64,000 bases of DNA from Lonicera japonica (taxonomy: Eukaryota > Streptophyta > Magnoliopsida > Dipsacales > Caprifoliaceae): positions 48,483,356-48,547,355 of the forward strand of contig CM038466.1 in NCBI GenBank assembly GCA_021464415.1. Direction: 5' to 3'. Every line of letters starts with the position of its first letter. Within the stretch, counting starts at the first letter, position 1. The position numbers and the translations under genes are program-made. The notes below the pieces were generated by a model. The model had not been told where the DNA came from and searched no databases. It worked only from the letters and a program-made list of their open reading frames with translations. Positions 51,226-63,317 of this stretch are shown here, one piece after another.

Positions 51226-52139
51226 GAATTTAATTGTAAATTGAATCCAAATTTAAGGGTTATCCCGCTCACAACATTTCTCAGAATTTGTCATCTCATT
51301 CCAAGCGTTGCACAAATGAAATTACTCTTCCGAGTTAAGGACATTATCGCATGGAAAAAGCACTCGTTGAAGAAAAGTGGAAGTTGTGGAAGTCATTTTC
51401 AGACGATTTAATATATTGGAAATACATGTAATATATATATAATAAAATATAATAAATATTACACTTCTTTTAATTTGAATTGTAATAGGCAATTATGTGA
51501 ATTGCTCAACATAGCTGAATTAGTAGACATTGTTATTTACAGTGAATGGTCAAATCATGTCCTATAAAATCTAGTGACCGGTTCAATCATTTTTATTTTT
51601 CAGTGATTCGTCAAATCACTCATTTTTCGCATGTAAAAAATTGTATACGTTTGAAATTTAAGTAAACAACATGCATTCACTAGATAATGTAAAAAAAATT
51701 CCATTAATTAATAGCTCAATACATAATTAGATAAGAAAAATTTCATAGAAGTGTCTGTGGTTACAAGCTTAACAAAATAACAACATTACACATGAAACAA
51801 ACTAAAACAGAGAAAAACATCAACTTAAACATTACATAGTGGAAACCAAGTATCAATCAAGGGAGCCCTTAAAGAAAGTCTAGAAGGTCTTGTACGGGAA
51901 CTTTACGCCTTCTTCCACCAAGTACATGAGATTAGCGTGTTCCTCTTGTAGAAACAACAAGTTAAATCATTTAGTGTTAAAGAAGTAAAAAGAAAAATCA
52001 ACAAAAATTGAATAAAATATAATTGCTAAAACAAGCTTATACCATTTCCTTGTGAATTTTCCTATAGAATTTTGCGAGATACTTGGCCCTATTGTTGGGA
52101 TAATCTGTCATAAATTTTGGATGAGGAGTAGGCATATCC

Positions 52140-55100
52140 TGCTTATAACACCCCCACTTTAATCTACAGAATAACGCTCATAATTAAGATCTAGAGTGCT
52201 ACTAACCCATCCTAGTTGACTAAAATGGGTGTATAAGTTTAAATAAAGTTAATACCACATGCGGTTTACATGTATCTAAACATGAAGTGTAAGAACATGT
52301 ATATATAGTTTTCACATGTATGCAACAGTCATACAAAATCCAAAACATATAAGTGTCCAAAAAGGTATAAAAACTTCGGGTTAGCCGTGGCTTCCCGAGG
52401 AAAAACACATGTGTCCCAAAAATGGTTCTCGTATCAGAGCTTCTATTTCGTCTCGAGTCCCTCTGTACCCTTGCATGCAATAGACTCTTCACTGCCTGGA
52501 TTATTTTAAAGAAATGGGGTGAGCTATGCGCTCGGTAGAGGTGAGTAATAATAAAAGTATTACGTGTAAAACAATTTTTTTTATTTAAAACCATATGTTT
52601 AGTAAATAATGCATGCATATGCCAATGCAAGTTACCTCCCTTGTGTCAACCATGGAGCCACGTAGCCAGAATATATCAATACTGAACCAGAGTTTAACAT
52701 GGGCCTGACCGCCCGAGAGAATAATCTGATAGTGATCATAGATTGGCCTATCGGCCTCAGAGAATATCAATAGATCATAACCGAGTCGGACAACAAGTCT
52801 ATTAGGTTTATATTTTTAGTTGGCTTGATTCCGATGCCAAGAACACTTTCCGTTGCAATTGTTTGAGTCGAATTGAAGATTTGAAGATCTAACAATTAAC
52901 GGAAGCTCGCCAAATTTACCGGATTCATCGCACTTAATTCTGGACCTAAGGTAAGTTGAGTTTATGGTTTAATTCAAAATATAGGTGGTGTTTGAGCTAA
53001 AAATTCGAATTAGAAAGTTTTTGAGTCAAATCTATTTTTAAGTATTCTTACTAAGTTTTGTCGTAATCCGAAAAGCCCAATCGACACAAATTATTGAGAA
53101 AACTTATTTTTTTCATGTCTAACACGTTTTATAAAATTACTTTTAAAATTTAAGTCAAATTGGTGTCCTAACGGATTTAATACGGTAGAATAAAATAAAA
53201 AGAAAATTAAATAAAAAAATTTAATTTTAATTTTAAATAGAAAAATAAAAGGCAAAAAGTTAAACTTTGAAAAGTCAAAGTTTCCTTTTCTTTTAGGAAA
53301 CCCACGTGCCTTTCATTAATTCAAGCCATCAATTAATGGGCCAAGCCCAATTCTACTAATACCACGTGTAAAGCTTAAAAGAATGAGGCAGTGAAGTTTT
53401 TGTTCACGGACCGGTACAAGTTGTCGAGTGTTGGACTCGTCCGGCACAAGGAAATTCCATGGAATTGCTTTTCCAAGTTTGCTGACTTGTACAATTTTTT
53501 TTTACGGACCGGTTCAGCGTGTATTTTTCTGGGCATGATCTTTTATAGCAAAAATTTCTTTTTTAATGTTTTTAACTTGTTCCAAAAAGGACTTTGACTC
53601 TATATTTTTCTTATAAATATAACCATTGGTTTAGGTCAAAAATATATGATTCTAGAGAGCTTTTTGAGAGAGAAAATATCCAAATGCTAGAATTAATTTT
53701 TGAGAGTTTTGAAATACCACCTAGGTTTTGTTTACATGCCATAGGAGATCTTATTGTTCTTCAATTTTAAGAACTAGGGTTCCAAATGTTCACGGTCCCG
53801 CGGGAGTATCTTTAGTTGTGATTGAAGACGAGGTGAGCGAAGTGGCTAACGCATAATAAAGGCGATCGCAGATGGTGGTGAAGGATTGTGATCAAGTGTG
53901 TAGAAGGAGGCAATGGGTAAACCGAAAAAGCAGAAAGCGCTACGCCAAGCCAACTGTGGTTAGATTCTACGTTCAAGGAATTGACGGGATTGTTGCGTAA
54001 ATTGTGGGGAAGCAATTTTTGTAAGTCATCGAGTCTGTAATTTCGTTTTGATCATAGTGAAGCACTGTCTGTCAGTCCTGATGATTAGTCCTATACAAGT
54101 AGGGATACATCGTAAATTCTTGATGTTGTCTGATTGATTTTTGTGATTGCTTGATTGATTTATTTGCTAAACAACACAACACATGTTTTGACAGTAAAAA
54201 TTGAGTAGACCTAGGGTTTTAATTCCGCTTATCAGACATTAAATTGTTTTTGATAAAAACCCTAAAATCAACCTTGGCAATACGATCCTCGAATTTTTTC
54301 ATCAAAGTCCACCAATAATATCATAACAACAGAATCATCAGTGCATTGCCGTTGTCTAGATTTTTGAGCTACTAACCGCTGGCTTTAGACGGCCGATGCT
54401 TTGCTTCCCCCAGAGGTTTAGGGATTTTCAACCCAAGGGCACTAGGCCCCACTTATTTTTCATATCGGCAGGCATAAATTAATACAATATCCCTTCACCA
54501 TTGAAGTGCCACATTAGAATCATAACCGGATCCATGTCAGGATCATATCATACTTAGAACAATATAATGATCATAACGAGCTTCCATCATCATAAACAAG
54601 AGATATACGCCTAATGTGATGGGCCATAAGAATGATACAAATATACTGAGAGTTCTCCCAGCATTTGGTTGATACAATAATGATATGCATAGTATGCAAA
54701 ACATGCTATTTTATAGATACATAAAGCAATTTATGCCATAAAAATTTAGTCAACCTCATTTCATATCCCTTGGTGTATACAATTCATTAACAAACCAATT
54801 TTCTCAACAAACATCTTCCATACACCAAGTGATATCTCATATAGTCTAGATATTAGTTTATATCGAGTGTATATGGCATATTTTGCCTTAAACCATGCGC
54901 TTATAGCCATATAGATCATAAAAACAACATGAACTCTTTTATATTCAAGTTTTCAAACAATATAGATCAAGCACAACGATTCTCGAATAATAAAATCGTA
55001 TTATCAAGTTTTGAAAGCAAGAAAAGCCCTACCTCGAGTTATTAGCGAAGAAGATGAAGGAAATTTGATGATTCAAGCCCTTCTCAAAGAATTCCCCCAT

Positions 55101-55650
55101 GAAGATAGTGATGAATAGTAAGCAAGAAGGTGATTCGAATGATTTGGAGCGTAAATCTTTGATTGCTCATGAAAAATATGCAAAAATCGCTTAAGAACCC
55201 CCTCTTTCTCTCTAGATGTTTTTAGAAGTGTTTGGGTTGAAAATGAGTGAAAAAGGGGATAAAACGTACTTAAATCGAGTTAAGTCGGTGCACTGTTTCG
55301 GATGGCAGACCGGTATGCTAAAAATAGAGTACCGGTCCGCAGCAAAAAATTTCTCGCAATTTTTATACGCCGGACCGGTATGCCAAAAACTGCATATCGG
55401 TACGCAGTCTAATTTTTTCTTAACATTTAAATGCCATACCAGTATGCCAAAATCTCCATACCGATACGCATGCTAACTTCCTGCCCTGCTACCCTGTTCT
55501 TTTTTTGGCCATAACTTCTCACTCGGAACTCCGATTGGGATGATCTTTATATCCCTAGAAACGTAATTCAAAGATCTACAATTTCTAAAAGGAACTTTTC
55601 CTCAAATTATGGATAGAAAATTTTCAAAAATATAAATTTCACACCATATC
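52140..55650 (-). mobile_element. possible gypsy-type LTR remnant
   Basis: The plus-strand phrase TATAACACCCCCACTTTAATC at 52,144 looks like the end of a TGTAACACCCC-type gypsy LTR. At the other side, 55,500-55,600 has GGCCATAACTTCTCACTCGG and CTACAATTTCTAAAAGGAAC, phrases of the kind seen in the LTRs at 12.5 and 30.0 kb. No gag or pol and no second LTR end was found, so the interpretation and borders are tentative. Confidence 0.3.
55305..55475. repeat. three ~64-bp tandem units with CCGGTATGCC...CGGTACGCA
   Basis: Units begin near 55,308, 55,372 and 55,436. Each carries a RCCGGTATGCYAAAA phrase and, about 20 bp later, a TACCGGTACGCA phrase, with a T/A-rich spacer. Each unit has an internal near-palindrome around CCGGTA. 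Related ACGGACCGGT phrases occur at about 53,405 and 53,507. Confidence 0.75.
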
Positions 55651-55673
55651 TACTTAGGATAACATAAGTAACA

Positions 55674-55886
55674 TTAACGTAAATACATGATGTTACATTG
55701 CTCATCGTAAAAGCGGTCAAATTTTGTAACCGTTGGTTCAATCTTTGCCCACAGTTGAGCAAGTTCTTCAGAGGTCAAAATCCTATCTTTATATAAGGAG
55801 CTCTCTTTCTTAGATTCTGCATTAAAAATTGCATCCATTTGCTCCCATGTTTTTCGGGTTATCCTGCTCACACTAGGTACCATCAC
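55674..55886 (-). pseudogene. short open frame, sister of the 51.1-kb remnant
   Basis: A 70-codon open frame without lesions includes TRKTWEQMDAIFN, KDRILTSEELAQLWAKIEP and KFDRFYDEQC. It looks like real protein (charged, with Trp and Cys) rather than chance AT-rich coding. The match to the remnant 4.5 kb away shows that both derive from one repeated element. No known domain was recognised, and it is too short to be a complete protein. Confidence 0.4.
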
Positions 55887-57146
55887 AGATCACTTCTTTT
55901 CAAGCAACACACAGCTTAATTTTGTCATTCATTCAAAAGCCATTATTGTCAGCAAATGGGTTGTTGTTTGAGCTATTTGAAGCCATTGTTTTTAAGAGTG
56001 AGAAAAAAATAAGGATTAAAAAAGTTAAAGATTGTGCTTATAAAATGTCTACATAGGCATGCATTGCTACGGTTGCACGACATGACAAGACACTGCTAAA
56101 TAATTTGACCTTTCACTGATATTTTATGTGATTACTATAGTTGCATGAATAGGGTAAGGCTTAGGGTTACTGTTTCAATTTTGGTAGGGGATCTGATGAA
56201 AGGCCAGAAGAAAAGGGGTTGGAAGGTTGCATATCATAATTTCTGATATAAACAGATTTTTAAATATTATAATATTATTCGAGATATATTAAATATTACA
56301 TTAAGTTATGCAAGATATTTCATAACATAAGTAGTACACCTAATATTGATAGTGAATCAAATTTACAACACTAATAAAGTTAAAAGCTTAAAAAAATTAA
56401 CAAGTAATTGCATGTAAATTTTGACCAAGTTCTGTTTATTTCTCTAACAATCCAAAATTTTTTAACCTATTTGACAAATATGTAAACCAACCTAACACAT
56501 AATCTTAACCCCCCCCCCCCCCCGAAAAATATATATATACATGTGCCCCAAAATATATAATAGATAATATATACATGTACAAAAAAAATATGCATGTACA
56601 ATAGCAACTACACAAAAACAAATTACTAAACCATAAGCAAGTTTTTTTCTTTTTCTTTTAGGCCTCATGTCTCCATAGGCATCTACACCTACATGTGCCT
56701 CTACAGTCTTAATTCCGCCCTCGACTCTACCCTTGCTTCTAGCTCAACCTTTTCCAATGAGTACATATATGAAGTCCAACTCTCTACCCTCGCCTCTACC
56801 CCTGCCAATAGCAACCATAGTGGTATCTACATGCTCAATTGTATCCACTTGTGTCAACACCTCTATAGTAGGCAATGTTGAAAGTGTCGGTACTGATGGG
56901 ATAACCGTTGGGGCCATATGCCTAGTGGTGTAAGGTGATCCCAATGGTGGTAGCTACTGGTTGTAAAGCAAAAGAGGCAAAAACGATGTCAACATAGACA
57001 CAAATGAACTTGTGTACTCATCTTGGGATAAGCTAGTAGATATTGACACATAAGTTGTGGCGAAAATGTGGTAGCAGGTGGTGGAGATGTGGTAGTAGGC
57101 GTGTTATGTTTTTTACTTGGTTTCAAACCCAAGAAAAGAGGAGTTT
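55887..57146. other. AT-rich intergenic stretch with a poly-C tract
   Basis: Nothing gene-like was recognised. A run of 15 C stands at 56509-56523, followed by a TA microsatellite. A plus-strand frame near 56,690-56,930 is open only by chance composition and has a competing open frame on the other strand. Confidence 0.4.
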
Positions 57147-57761
57147 TGTTGGAAATCGGATTATTGTTGGCTTGTTGAAAAGGTGTAAAAGAGAATTTTC
57201 ACTAAAACAAAAGTAAAGATTGCACGTGGCACAAAAACACTTTTGCACTCATTTTCACCTACGCGAAAAAAGTGTAAAATTCGTTTTACACCTAGACGGA
57301 AAAATAGGTTTCTTTATCAAACTTGGTTTCCTTGTTAATTTTGGTCTCTATTACCTTGTTAATAATCTCCTTATTTACATAAGATTGTGTTTCCTTATTC
57401 TAGATTGGATGGACTCTATTATATCAATATATATATAGATAGAATCATTCAAGAGATTAGGGGTGTAGAATAATTCTTCTTTCTGTGAGAATTGGTATGA
57501 GAGTTCATCTTGTTCTGAGAGAGAAGTTAAAAGGCTGTTGATTTTCTTCTTCTATAAGAGCTTTGAGTGCAATAATTCTTGTAATAGATTTTGTAATCGT
57601 TTTCAAAGAATTAGTGAAAGCTTCGTTTGTCGAATATTGAGTATTCCATTATCTATCTTCTTGTTTTTTTATCCATATTATCTCTAGTTATTAATATCCA
57701 CCATTTGAATTAAGATCCGTGGCATGATTAATTGATAATAATCACAACAAATGGTATCAGA
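57147..57761 (+). mobile_element. copia-type LTR with tRNA-Met primer-binding site
   Basis: The 603-bp LTR starts TGTTGG and ends CAACA (57749). Two bases later stands TGGTATCAGA (57752-57761), complementary to the 3' end of initiator tRNA-Met, the usual Ty1/copia primer site in plants. A TATATATATAG stretch near 57,428 could be the TATA box. No gag or pol follows: a second, partial LTR copy begins within 45 bp, so the internal region is almost wholly deleted. Confidence 0.7.
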
Positions 57762-57801
57762 AGGGGTGGTATTCAAGGAGGTGTGTGTTATAATGGAGAA
57801 A

Positions 57802-57912
57802 TCTTGTTAATAGTTTCTTTATTTACGTAGGATCGTGTTTCCTTATTCTTGATTGAATAGACTCTCTTATATCAATATATATAAATATAATCATTCAAAA
57901 GATTAGTGATAG
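57802..57912 (+). mobile_element. partial second copia LTR copy
   Basis: This stretch repeats 57352-57461 of the LTR: CTTGTTAATA, GTGTTTCCTTATTCT, TAGACTCTNTTATATCAATA and AATCATTCAARAGATTAG occur in the same order. It ends abruptly, so it is a fragment. Confidence 0.7.
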
Positions 57913-58750
57913 AGACATAAATACAAGATCGTTTGATATTGCGTATAAATTGAACAAAATACTTTTGCTAAAATCCTATAAGAATAAAGGGATTTCACTT
58001 TTTTGGATCATGTAGAAGATCCATATGAGGAGACTAGGGTTTGAAAGCATCAGATTGCGATTTGGTTAGATTTTTTAATTCTCGCTGAGCTGCGAAAATC
58101 GATTGTTTTCGCCACCGAAACGACTTCTGATCGTCCTGATTTTTCGCACAATAATTGTAACTTTGCGTTTTGAACGACATATCTGTTGCGCTTCTCTAGT
58201 CGTATCAAGAATGCAAACAAAAACCCTTATCTGCAAAAATCTAATTAGGTGTAGTAAAGTAGGAAAATAAGGGGTCAATCCAAATCTCGGGGGAAGGAAT
58301 TGAAAATTATAGAAAAAACTTAAGATTGGCAAATTAAATATTTTGGAAAGTATTTTTCTTTTCTTTTTATTATTAAAATTAAAATTAAAGAATAACTAAT
58401 TAGAAATTCACAAGAGAGATTAATCAAATATTAAGAGAAATCAAGGGTTAAGAATCCACCACCAATTACTTTAATTTAACTATTTCATTACCACATGTAT
58501 GTTCCCAAGATAAAATAGAAATTCTAATTTACTTAAATACTTAGGAGTCACCTATGGTGTGTAGCATGATCTTAATATTCAAATAAACTAGTAATTTCAA
58601 GATATAACCTTAAAACCAATTTTTATCTTAAATCTTTTGTAAAATCCAATTTTCTTCTTTCATAAAAATAATAACATGGATTAAAGTAAGCTTCCAATGA
58701 ATCGCCACTTAAGGAAAACACAAAGGTTCAACACCCATCCATATTAACAA
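57913..58750. other. AT-rich stretch between two retrotransposon remnants
   Basis: No coding potential and no LTR end were found. The integrase region of the neighbouring gypsy element would be expected here but is absent. Confidence 0.45.
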
Positions 58751-60007
58751 TTAAAGTTTACAAAGGTTAAACACCCACCCACATTGACAAGAATTTGGAT
58801 CTATCTCATCTGGGAAGGATTCAGAAATCGGTAAGTGATTGTCATGAGAGACGACCGTAAGCCTAGAAAAATGGTCAGCAACCACATTTTCGGTACCCTT
58901 CTTATCTTGGATAACTAAGTCAAACTCTTGTAGCAAAAGGATCCAACGGATGAGTCGTAGTTTAGCATCCCTTTTATCAAGGAGATGCCTTAAAGCTGCA
59001 TGGTCAGTGTAAACGATGACACGGGACCCTAGAAGGTAGGCTCGAAATTTGTCAAGGGCAAAGACAACTGCTAACAATTCTTTTTCAGTGGTGGTATAGT
59101 TGACTTGGGCTGGGTCAAGGGTCTTACTGGCATAATAAATGACATGAGGAAGTTTGTTAACTCTTTGGCCCAACACAGCCCCAATGGCGTGGTCAGATGC
59201 ATCGCACATTATTTCAAAAGGTATGCTCCAGTCGGGAGGGCGAATGATTGGAACTGATGTCAGCTCGGCCTTAAGATGCTCAAAGGCTGCAACACATGAT
59301 TCATCAAAGATAAAAGGTGCATCTTTAGCAAGAAGATTGGTCAAAGGTCGGGCAATTTTAGAAAAATCTTTAATAAAGCGACGATAGAAGCTTGCATGCC
59401 CTAAAAAGGAACGAATATCTTTAATTAATTTTGGAAGTGGGAGAGAGGAAATCAAATCTACCTTAGCTTTATCGACCTCAATCCCATTAGAAGAGATGAC
59501 ATGACTTAAGACAATGCCTTTCTTGACCATGAAATGGCATTTTTCCCAATTTAAGACAAGATTTTTTTCTTGACAGCGCTTTAAGACCATGGTGAGATGG
59601 GATAGACATTCATTAAATGAAGAGCCATAGACAGAGAAATCATCCATAAAGACCTCTAAAAATCGTTCCACCATGTCGCTAAAAATGCTGGTCATACACC
59701 TTTGAAAGGTCACAGGTGCATTGCAAAGGCCGAAAGGCATACGAGAATAATTAAAAGTGCCAAATGGACATGTAAGTTAGTTTTTTTCTTGGTCTTCTGG
59801 AGCGACGGGTATTTGGTTATACCCAGAGTAACCATCTAGAAAACAATAGAATGAATGGCCTGCAAGATGCTCGAGCATTTGATCAATGAAGGGAAGAGGA
59901 AAGTGGTCTTTCCTTGTGACAGAATTCAATTTTCGATAATCAACGCAAACTCGCCACCCAGTTTGGACTTGGGTTGGTACTAACTCATTCTCACTATTTT
60001 TCACCAC
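58751..60007 (-). pseudogene. gypsy reverse transcriptase and RNase H
   Basis: Two frames (60007-59777 and 59740-58751), separated by one TAA, encode [67 protein letters not shown], the catalytic FMDDFSVYG, then [16 protein letters not shown] and RNase H ([39 protein letters not shown]). The frame runs out after VADHFSRL into unrelated residues, before any integrase zinc finger. Confidence 0.87.
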
Positions 60008-60138
60008 AGTGATTCCAAATTTTTTTGGAACAACATGGACAAGGCTGACCTATTGACTATCAGAGATTGGGTAATAATACCTGCATCAAGTAATTTCAGT
60101 ACCTCAGTACGAACGACTTCTTTCATGGCTGGGTAAAG

Positions 60139-60468
60139 TCAACGTTGTGGTTCTCGAGAAGGTTTTGCGGCTTCCTCTAAGTGAATGGGATGGCTGCAAA
60201 TGGTCGGACTAATACCTTTGAGGTCAGAAATAGTCCAACCTAAGGCAGACTTGTATTGTTGAAGGACGTTAACCAACTGAGCTTCTTGTTCTGATGTAAG
60301 ATCAGAAGCAACAATAACAGGATGGTTGGTACCTGGACCTAGATGGATATATTTTAACTCAGAAGGTAGAGGTTTCAGGTCCAAAGATTTTGGTGAGGTC
60401 TCAATATGAGGGGAGATGGACTCAGGCTCAGGTGTGGGAGACTCAAGAGCATAATTACTCACAGGCAC
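60139..60468 (-). pseudogene. protease to reverse transcriptase linker
   Basis: The frame contains LPSELKYIHLGPGTNHPVI and LQQYKSALGWTISDLKGISP, which precede the reverse transcriptase of plant gypsy elements. It ends at a TGA (SREPQR*) near 60,139 where related elements continue in frame; the following codons still read PAMKEVVRTEVLKLLDAGI before frame is lost. Confidence 0.8.
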
Positions 60469-60531
60469 ACTACTGGGCTCACTATGGACAACTAGAAGAT
60501 CTTCAGGCTTAAGAGGATTGAAGCGATCAGC

Positions 60532-61380
60532 CTAACTATCAAGATCCATGGATGGGGTGGAGTCTAACAAAGCATTGACTTCACTAATGGAATCATCTAT
60601 ATCAAAATCAGACCCAAAATAGTTCATACATTGATGTAGTGCATTGTCGGGAAATGAATGGTCTACCATATCTTGAACTAGACTATCGATGACACAGACG
60701 TCCTCTATCATGACAACATCAGAAGGTTGTTTCATAAGTTGGAAAATGTTGACTTCCATAGTTAGGTTCCCAAAAGTTAGGGTCATGGACCCATTTCGAC
60801 AATTAATGAGCGCATTGGCAATGGCCAAGAATGGACGACCTAGAATTAAGGGGATAGTGTCATCAGATGTTTGGGTATCAAGAACAATAAAATCTACAGG
60901 ATAATAAAAATCTGAGACTTTAACCAAAACATCTTCAATAATCCCACGAGGGACCTTGACAGATCGATCTACAAGTTGCAGAGTGATTCGGGTGGGCTTC
61001 ATATTCTTTAAACCCAACTCTTGGTAGAGAGAGTATGGTAAAAGGTTCACACTAGCGCCTAAATCAAGTAAGGCATGAGTAGTGTACTTGTCTCCTAACA
61101 TGCATGAAACAGTTGGACGACAGGGGTCCTTATATTTGACCACGCCCTTCTGTTGAATGACAAATGTAGCTTGCTCAGCGATGAAGGCATCACGAGGAAC
61201 ATTAGTACTCCTCTTAACAGTACACAAGTCTTTCAAAAACTTGGCATAAGAGGGGATCTGCTGGATAGCACTAAGGAATGGAATATTGATATGGACATTT
61301 TGGAACACTTCCCTAATCTCATCAAATTGCTTGGCTCTCTTGGTTGGAGCTAACCTATCAGGAAACGGGGTCTTGGGCAC
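60532..61380 (-). pseudogene. gypsy protease region
   Basis: The 282-codon frame contains LLDLGASVNLLPYSLYQELG (about 61,030-61,070), the DxGA active-site motif of retropepsins in the DLGA form usual in plant gypsy elements, and later IPLILGRPFLAIANALI, the second conserved protease motif. A frameshift near 61,375 separates it from the upstream frame, and a stop at 60,532 from the reverse transcriptase part. Confidence 0.85.
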
Positions 61381-62036
61381 ATAGATGTGGTCTCCTTAGG
61401 GGCGGACTCAGGTTTTTTCTTGGAAGAACCTTTTGATTGAGTGATCAATGAACCAGGCTTAGGAGTCTTAGCTACAGTTTCCTGGTGGGTGGGTTCAAGA
61501 ATGGTGGGTGGATCAGACTCGGGGGACATGCTAACATGATTGTCAACTTGTCGTCCAGACCGCAAGGTAGTGATAGCCTTTAAGTCACCGTGATATTGAG
61601 ACTGACCAGTGGATGAATTAACCTCAAAAACAAGATCTTTACTATTCCCCTTAGGATTAGCAATTGGTTGGCTAGGAAAATGACCCTTTTCACGCTCAGA
61701 ATCAATTTAATTTAAACGTTGCTCAATTCGCTGGATAGACTGTTCATGTTTAGTCATAAACTGAAGAAACATGTCGTCAAGTGCTGGTTTTTGAGGCTGC
61801 TGAGGGGCAGTGTGTGAAGACTGTGGGACCATTTCACGACTAGCACTAAGTGGCTGAGAATAGTCATAAGAAGACCCAGACATAGGGACAATTTGCTGAG
61901 ACAAAGGAGGCTGGCCTTCTTGGGATGGAAGACGATATTGACCTTGTAAATTACTTTGGGTGGCAAACTGTGATGGAGGCTGCCTAGCCTGTGATTGGAA
62001 ACCCGGAGGACCTCTAACTTGAGTTTGAGAACGTTG

Positions 62037-62351
62037 CTAGATGAGAGGTTGATTTTGCCTCCATGAGAAGTTAGGGTGATTTCGCCATTCAGGATTATAG
62101 TGCTGGCTAAAGGTTGCAGGGGTGGATTTCCTATAGTTATTGACTTCACAAGCTTGCTCCATGGTAGGTTCAGGTTTAGGGAAAAATGTAGGGCATGAGT
62201 GTGCCGTGTGGTCAGAACTATAACAAATGGTGCATGGAAAGGTGTTGGGCTCATTGTGGACACTCATGACGGGTGTGGGTTGGTTAGTGTGGTGCTTCAT
62301 GGAACAAGCCAAAGCCTCGACAGTTTTGGTCAAAGATGTTAACCCATGCAT
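62037..62351 (-). pseudogene. gag nucleocapsid part with CCHC zinc knuckle
   Basis: The frame has a perfect CX2CX4HX4C knuckle (CTICYSSDHTAHSC, 62193-62234). Downstream come Gln/Pro-rich segments, broken by TAG at about 62,037, that continue in other frames to about 61,700. Confidence 0.85.
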
Positions 62352-62363
62352 TAAATGCTTAAG

Positions 62364-63317
62364 CTAGGGGTCACTTTTGACCTCATATATTCCTCCAGAC
62401 CTATGTGATGGATCAGTCCTAGAAAATTCATTTGAGGCATCCCACTGTTGGGAATCCTCTCCTAGTTCCATAAGAAAGTTATAGGCCTCAGTAGGGGTCA
62501 GACTCATGAACTTCCCTCTATGCATAGACTCAATCATGTTTCGTGAACTAGGGTTCAGGCCATTGTAAAAGCTTTGAACTAGACGGCTTTTTTCAAGACC
62601 ATGGTGAGGGCATTTGATGATGAAATCTTGGAAGCGATCCCATGCTTCATAGAATTGCTCATTTGGTTTTTGACGAAAATCTTGAATTGCTTGGCGCATT
62701 TCATTGGTCTTACTCATGGGGTAAAACTTAGACATGAACTTCCTAACAAGTTGATCCCAAGATGTGATGGAATTTGGAGGCAAAGAGTTAAGCCATAAAG
62801 ATGCCTTATCTTGAAAGGAGAAAGGGAACAACCTCAAACGCACATTTTCCTCATCTAGATTTTGATTTTTAAAGGTGGCACATACATTGAGGAATTTGCT
62901 TAAATGAGTGTATGGACTTTCACGATCCAAGCCATGGAAGCTTGGGAGCATAGAAATTGTGGCAGGCCAAATCTCAAATTGAGTGGCCGCAGTGGGTGGG
63001 AGAACAATGCATGTGGGCGGGTTTGCAGTAATGGGAGCAAAGTAATCCTTTAGGGCTCGTTCAGCCGCCATTTCCGGTGGAGGCTGAGGTGCAAGAATAT
63101 GTGGTGGAGAAATGGGACGTGAATCGAAAGATGGTAATGATGACTCACTAGATGATCGTATTAGACGATTGGCAGAATCATAACCTGCCCAAACTTTCAT
63201 GAAAACTCCTACTAACCAAGGACTCAAAGACTCAAGTGCACACAAAAGGATTCCTAACACAACAACATCTAACACATAATGTTTTGATTTCTTTGCTTGT
63301 GTGAAAGGGTGGTCCAA
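62364..63317 (-). pseudogene. gypsy gag (capsid region)
   Basis: An open frame of 317 codons encodes a retrotransposon gag-type helical domain: FHGLDRESPYTHLSKFLNV, LRLFPFSFQDKASLWLNSLP, SWDQLVRKFMSKFYP, EAWDRFQDFIIKCPHHGLE and VQSFYNGLNPSSR. It ends at a TAG at 62364 that separates it from the zinc-knuckle frame, so the native protein was longer. The stretch before the Asp/Ser-rich segment may not be native gag, so the start is uncertain. Confidence 0.85.

Larger units (their letters stand above)
58751..63317 (-). mobile_element. degenerate gypsy retrotransposon (Athila-like), integrase missing
   Basis: Reading leftwards, the order is gag, CCHC zinc knuckle, aspartic protease, reverse transcriptase and RNase H, the Ty3/gypsy order. 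The reverse transcriptase phrasing ([35 protein letters not shown]) is closest to the Athila lineage as I recall it. Stops or frameshifts separate the open frames near 62,360, 62,037, 61,375, 60,532, 60,139, 60,050 and 59,777. The coding match ends at about 58,790, just after RNase H, without integrase or 3' LTR. The 5' LTR should lie beyond the right edge. Confidence 0.88.

Noticed and set aside
56693..56933. Thr/Ser/Cys-rich plus-strand open frames
   Set aside because: Overlapping frames on both strands are equally open, with no conserved motif and no promoter or splice context.
59154..61353. Plus-strand open frames opposite the gypsy element
   Set aside because: They are shadows of the protease and reverse transcriptase reading on the minus strand.
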